A DNA stretch of 64,000 bases from Allobosea sp. (GTDB lineage Bacteria; Pseudomonadota; Alphaproteobacteria; Rhizobiales; Beijerinckiaceae): assembly GCF_030695125.1 (NCBI RefSeq), contig NZ_JAUYTP010000008.1, forward strand, positions 248,001-312,000, in the 5' to 3' direction. Below are positions 62,426-64,000 of the stretch, piece after piece (position 1 is the stretch's first letter; each line of letters opens with the position of its first letter). Made by a program: the position numbers and the translations under genes. The notes under the pieces were generated by a model that saw only the letters and a program-made list of their open reading frames with translations, had not been told where the DNA came from and made no database searches.

Positions 62426-63826
62426 TCACTTTTGTTCTCGCAGGCCGCCTGTCGCCGCTCGCCTGCCGGCTTCGGCGCGCGGACCGTGGAACCGCATCGA
62501 GACGAGGGCGCCGCCGCCGGGCGCATCGGCGATGCTCACCTGCGCCTGATGGGCTTCCGCGATGCGCTTGACGATGGCCAGGCCGAGGCCGGTGCCGCCG
62601 AGATCCGAGGCCGCGCCGCGCCAGAAGCGCTTGAAGACGGCCTCGCGACGGTCTGCGGGAATGCCGGGTCCGTGGTCGCGCACGCTCGCGAGGCCGTTCT
62701 CCTGAACGCTGAGGGTGACCTCGGTTCCGGCCGGCGTGAAGCGCAGGCCGTTGTCGACGAGGTTGCGCAGCGCATGGGCTATGGCGTCGGCATCGCCCAT
62801 GACGGGGCAGGAATCGGGCCCCTCATAGGCGATCTGCCGCCCCGCCGCGATCGCGATCGGGGCCATGTCGGCGGCGACGGCGCGGGCGATGGCCGCAAGG
62901 TCCGACTGCATCGCCGGATCGACCACCAGCGTATCCGCCTGGGCGGCCGAGAGCATCTGCTCGACGAGCCGGGTCAAACTCGCGACGTCGTCGCGCAACG
63001 GGTGCGCGCCGGGTATCTGCGGCAGCTGCGCCACGCGGGCGGAGAGGACGGCGAGCGGAGTGCGCAGGGCATGGGCAGCCTCGGCGGTGAAGGCGCGTTC
63101 GGCCTCGAGCGCGTCTTCGAGCCGGCCGAGGGCGTCGTTGATCGCTTCGACCATGTCGAGGATCTCGGCCGGCAATCCCGCCGTCGGCAGGCGCCGCGTC
63201 GTCGTGCCGTGGCCGGTCTCGCGGGCGGCGCGGGCGGCCTCGATCAGCGGCCGCATCGACTGCCGGACGGTGACGATGTTGACCAGCAGCAGGCAGACGG
63301 CAAAGGGCAGCAGCGCGACGAAGACATGCACGAACAATTCGTCGAAGAAGACGAACAGCACGAGGCGCGAGGGGTCGCCGACCGAGGCAAAGCCGATCCG
63401 CGCCGGGCGTCCGCCGACGACGACTTTCTGCGAGCCGACGAGCACGGTGCGCCCCTGGTGTTCCACGCTCGACGAGGCGGCGTCGGACGCGGCGACCCCC
63501 GCCCAGACGTCTGGGGACACCAGGCCCGGATTGGCTTCGCTGACCAGCCGGCCGTCATGGTCGAGGATCCGGTAGGCATAGGCGTCCGGATAGTCGCGGA
63601 AGTCGTCGATGAGCCGGTCCCCCGGCGAGAACCGCAGCGCGCCATCGGGTCCGCGCGAGAGTGCCGCCTCGATCCGGCTGATCTGCCGGAAGATCTTCGC
63701 GCGCTGGAGTTCGTCCCGATCCAGGCTGTAATAGCCCATCACCAGGGCGATGTTGACCAGCGTCAGCAGCACGCTGCCGAGGACCAGCCGGCGCGTCAGG
63801 ACCGTGATCAGCGAACGCGGCGTCAC
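62426..63826 (-). CDS. Membrane sensor histidine kinase (QseC/TctE-like)
   Basis: This 466-residue kinase has two membrane helices (about 14-34 and 160-185) with a periplasmic sensor between them. A HAMP-like linker leads to HisKA (FTAEAAHALRTPLAVLSARV) and HATPase (LRNLVDNGLRFTPAG, DHGPGIP, GGTGLGLAIVKRIAE). It starts with a GTG overlapping the upstream regulator's stop (GTGA), 26 codons inside the track ORF. The histidine motif reads AHALRTPL rather than SHELRTPL, as in many QseC-like kinases. The sensor's ligand is unknown. Confidence 0.9.
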   Translation of the reverse strand: MTPRSLITVLTRRLVLGSVLLTLVNIALVMGYYSLDRDELQRAKIFRQISRIEAALSRGPDGALRFSPGDRLIDDFRDYPDAYAYRILDHDGRLVSEANPGLVSPDVWAGVAASDAASSSVEHQGRTVLVGSQKVVVGGRPARIGFASVGDPSRLVLFVFFDELFVHVFVALLPFAVCLLLVNIVTVRQSMRPLIEAARAARETGHGTTTRRLPTAGLPAEILDMVEAINDALGRLEDALEAERAFTAEAAHALRTPLAVLSARVAQLPQIPGAHPLRDDVASLTRLVEQMLSAAQADTLVVDPAMQSDLAAIARAVAADMAPIAIAAGRQIAYEGPDSCPVMGDADAIAHALRNLVDNGLRFTPAGTEVTLSVQENGLASVRDHGPGIPADRREAVFKRFWRGAASDLGGTGLGLAIVKRIAEAHQAQVSIADAPGGGALVSMRFHGPRAEAGRRAATGGLREQK

Positions 63827-64000
63827 CGGGGCGCCTCCGTCAGGAGATAGCCGACGCCTCGGACCGTGTGCAGAACCACCTTGGCGCCGGCCTCTGTCAG
63901 GCATTTGCGCAGGCGCGACACGGACGCCTCCAGCGCATTGGGCCCCGGCGCTTCGTCGATCGTGTAGATCGCGGCCTCGATGGCGGGGCGCGGCACCACC
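63823..64000 (-). CDS. OmpR/PhoB-type response regulator, C-terminal fragment
   Basis: The window edge cuts this gene; only its last 58 residues are visible. They form the end of a winged-helix Trans_reg_C domain, with NALEASVSRLRKCLTEAGAKVVL and the terminal HTVRGVGYLL hallmark. The stop overlaps the GTG start of the kinase, so the two form one two-component operon. The track does not list it because the start lies outside the window. Confidence 0.9.
   Translation of the reverse strand, partial: VVPRPAIEAAIYTIDEAPGPNALEASVSRLRKCLTEAGAKVVLHTVRGVGYLLTEAPR

Overview
The window is a GC-rich (roughly two-thirds G+C), densely coded stretch of an alphaproteobacterial chromosome. It most likely comes from the Hyphomicrobiales (Rhizobiales), near Bosea or Methylobacterium-type lineages. 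Pointers are a CcrM methyltransferase with a CtrA-like box upstream, HWE/HisKA_2 kinases, a DUF1127 protein beside an LsrB/VtlR-like LysR regulator, a split b/b' F0 operon, an aa3 cytochrome oxidase cluster next to thrC, an IalB-type protein and a split GcvP. The genus is inferred from gene content and order, not from a search. No rRNA, tRNA, CRISPR array or insertion sequence was found.

Layout. 1-9 kb: housekeeping genes (cysQ-like, ubiA, rsmE, gshA), a lone Flp pilin absent from the ORF track, and a divergent LysR/DUF1127 pair. 9-13 kb: a MATE exporter, then ispH-thrB-rnhA. 13-18.6 kb: an accessory stretch between rnhA and the peroxiredoxin gene, with two soluble HWE/HisKA_2 kinases, a lone receiver, a YqhA-like membrane protein and two roughly 50% GC orphan genes associated with three copies of a short motif. 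18.6-25.4 kb: peroxiredoxin, a DsbD-N-like protein, YqgE, a Fic/antitoxin pair, and a large membrane PAS-GGDEF-EAL protein with a degenerate GGDEF motif. 25.4-35.2 kb: one long minus-strand block with an M16 protease, thrC, SURF1, DUF983 and the aa3 oxidase genes ctaE-ctaG-coxF-ctaB-ctaD-ctaC.

35.5-42.1 kb: ialB and a lipoprotein, then a tandem glycine riboswitch controlling gcvT-gcvH-gcvPA-[orphan]-gcvPB. The orphan is a membrane-protein gene of about 34% GC, start-stop coupled to gcvPA. 42-44 kb: a PIN/Phd toxin-antitoxin pair and an L,D-transpeptidase. 44-47 kb: the F0 ATP synthase operon. 47-58 kb: smc, a DsbA-like protein, DciA (DUF721), a radical SAM protein, HigBA, rnhB, ccrM and mutY. 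58-64 kb: signalling genes, including a three-gene operon of an HD-GYP response regulator, a cysteine-free periplasmic Mo-cofactor-fold protein resembling PruR, and a tripartite hybrid histidine kinase. The window ends inside an OmpR-type regulator that precedes its kinase.

REP-like compound palindromes starting CGTCATCC or similar occur at five intergenic sites. The two most interesting loci are the PruR-like/hybrid kinase/HD-GYP operon, a candidate periplasmic pterin-sensing pathway feeding c-di-GMP turnover, and the AT-rich membrane gene lodged inside the glycine-cleavage operon.
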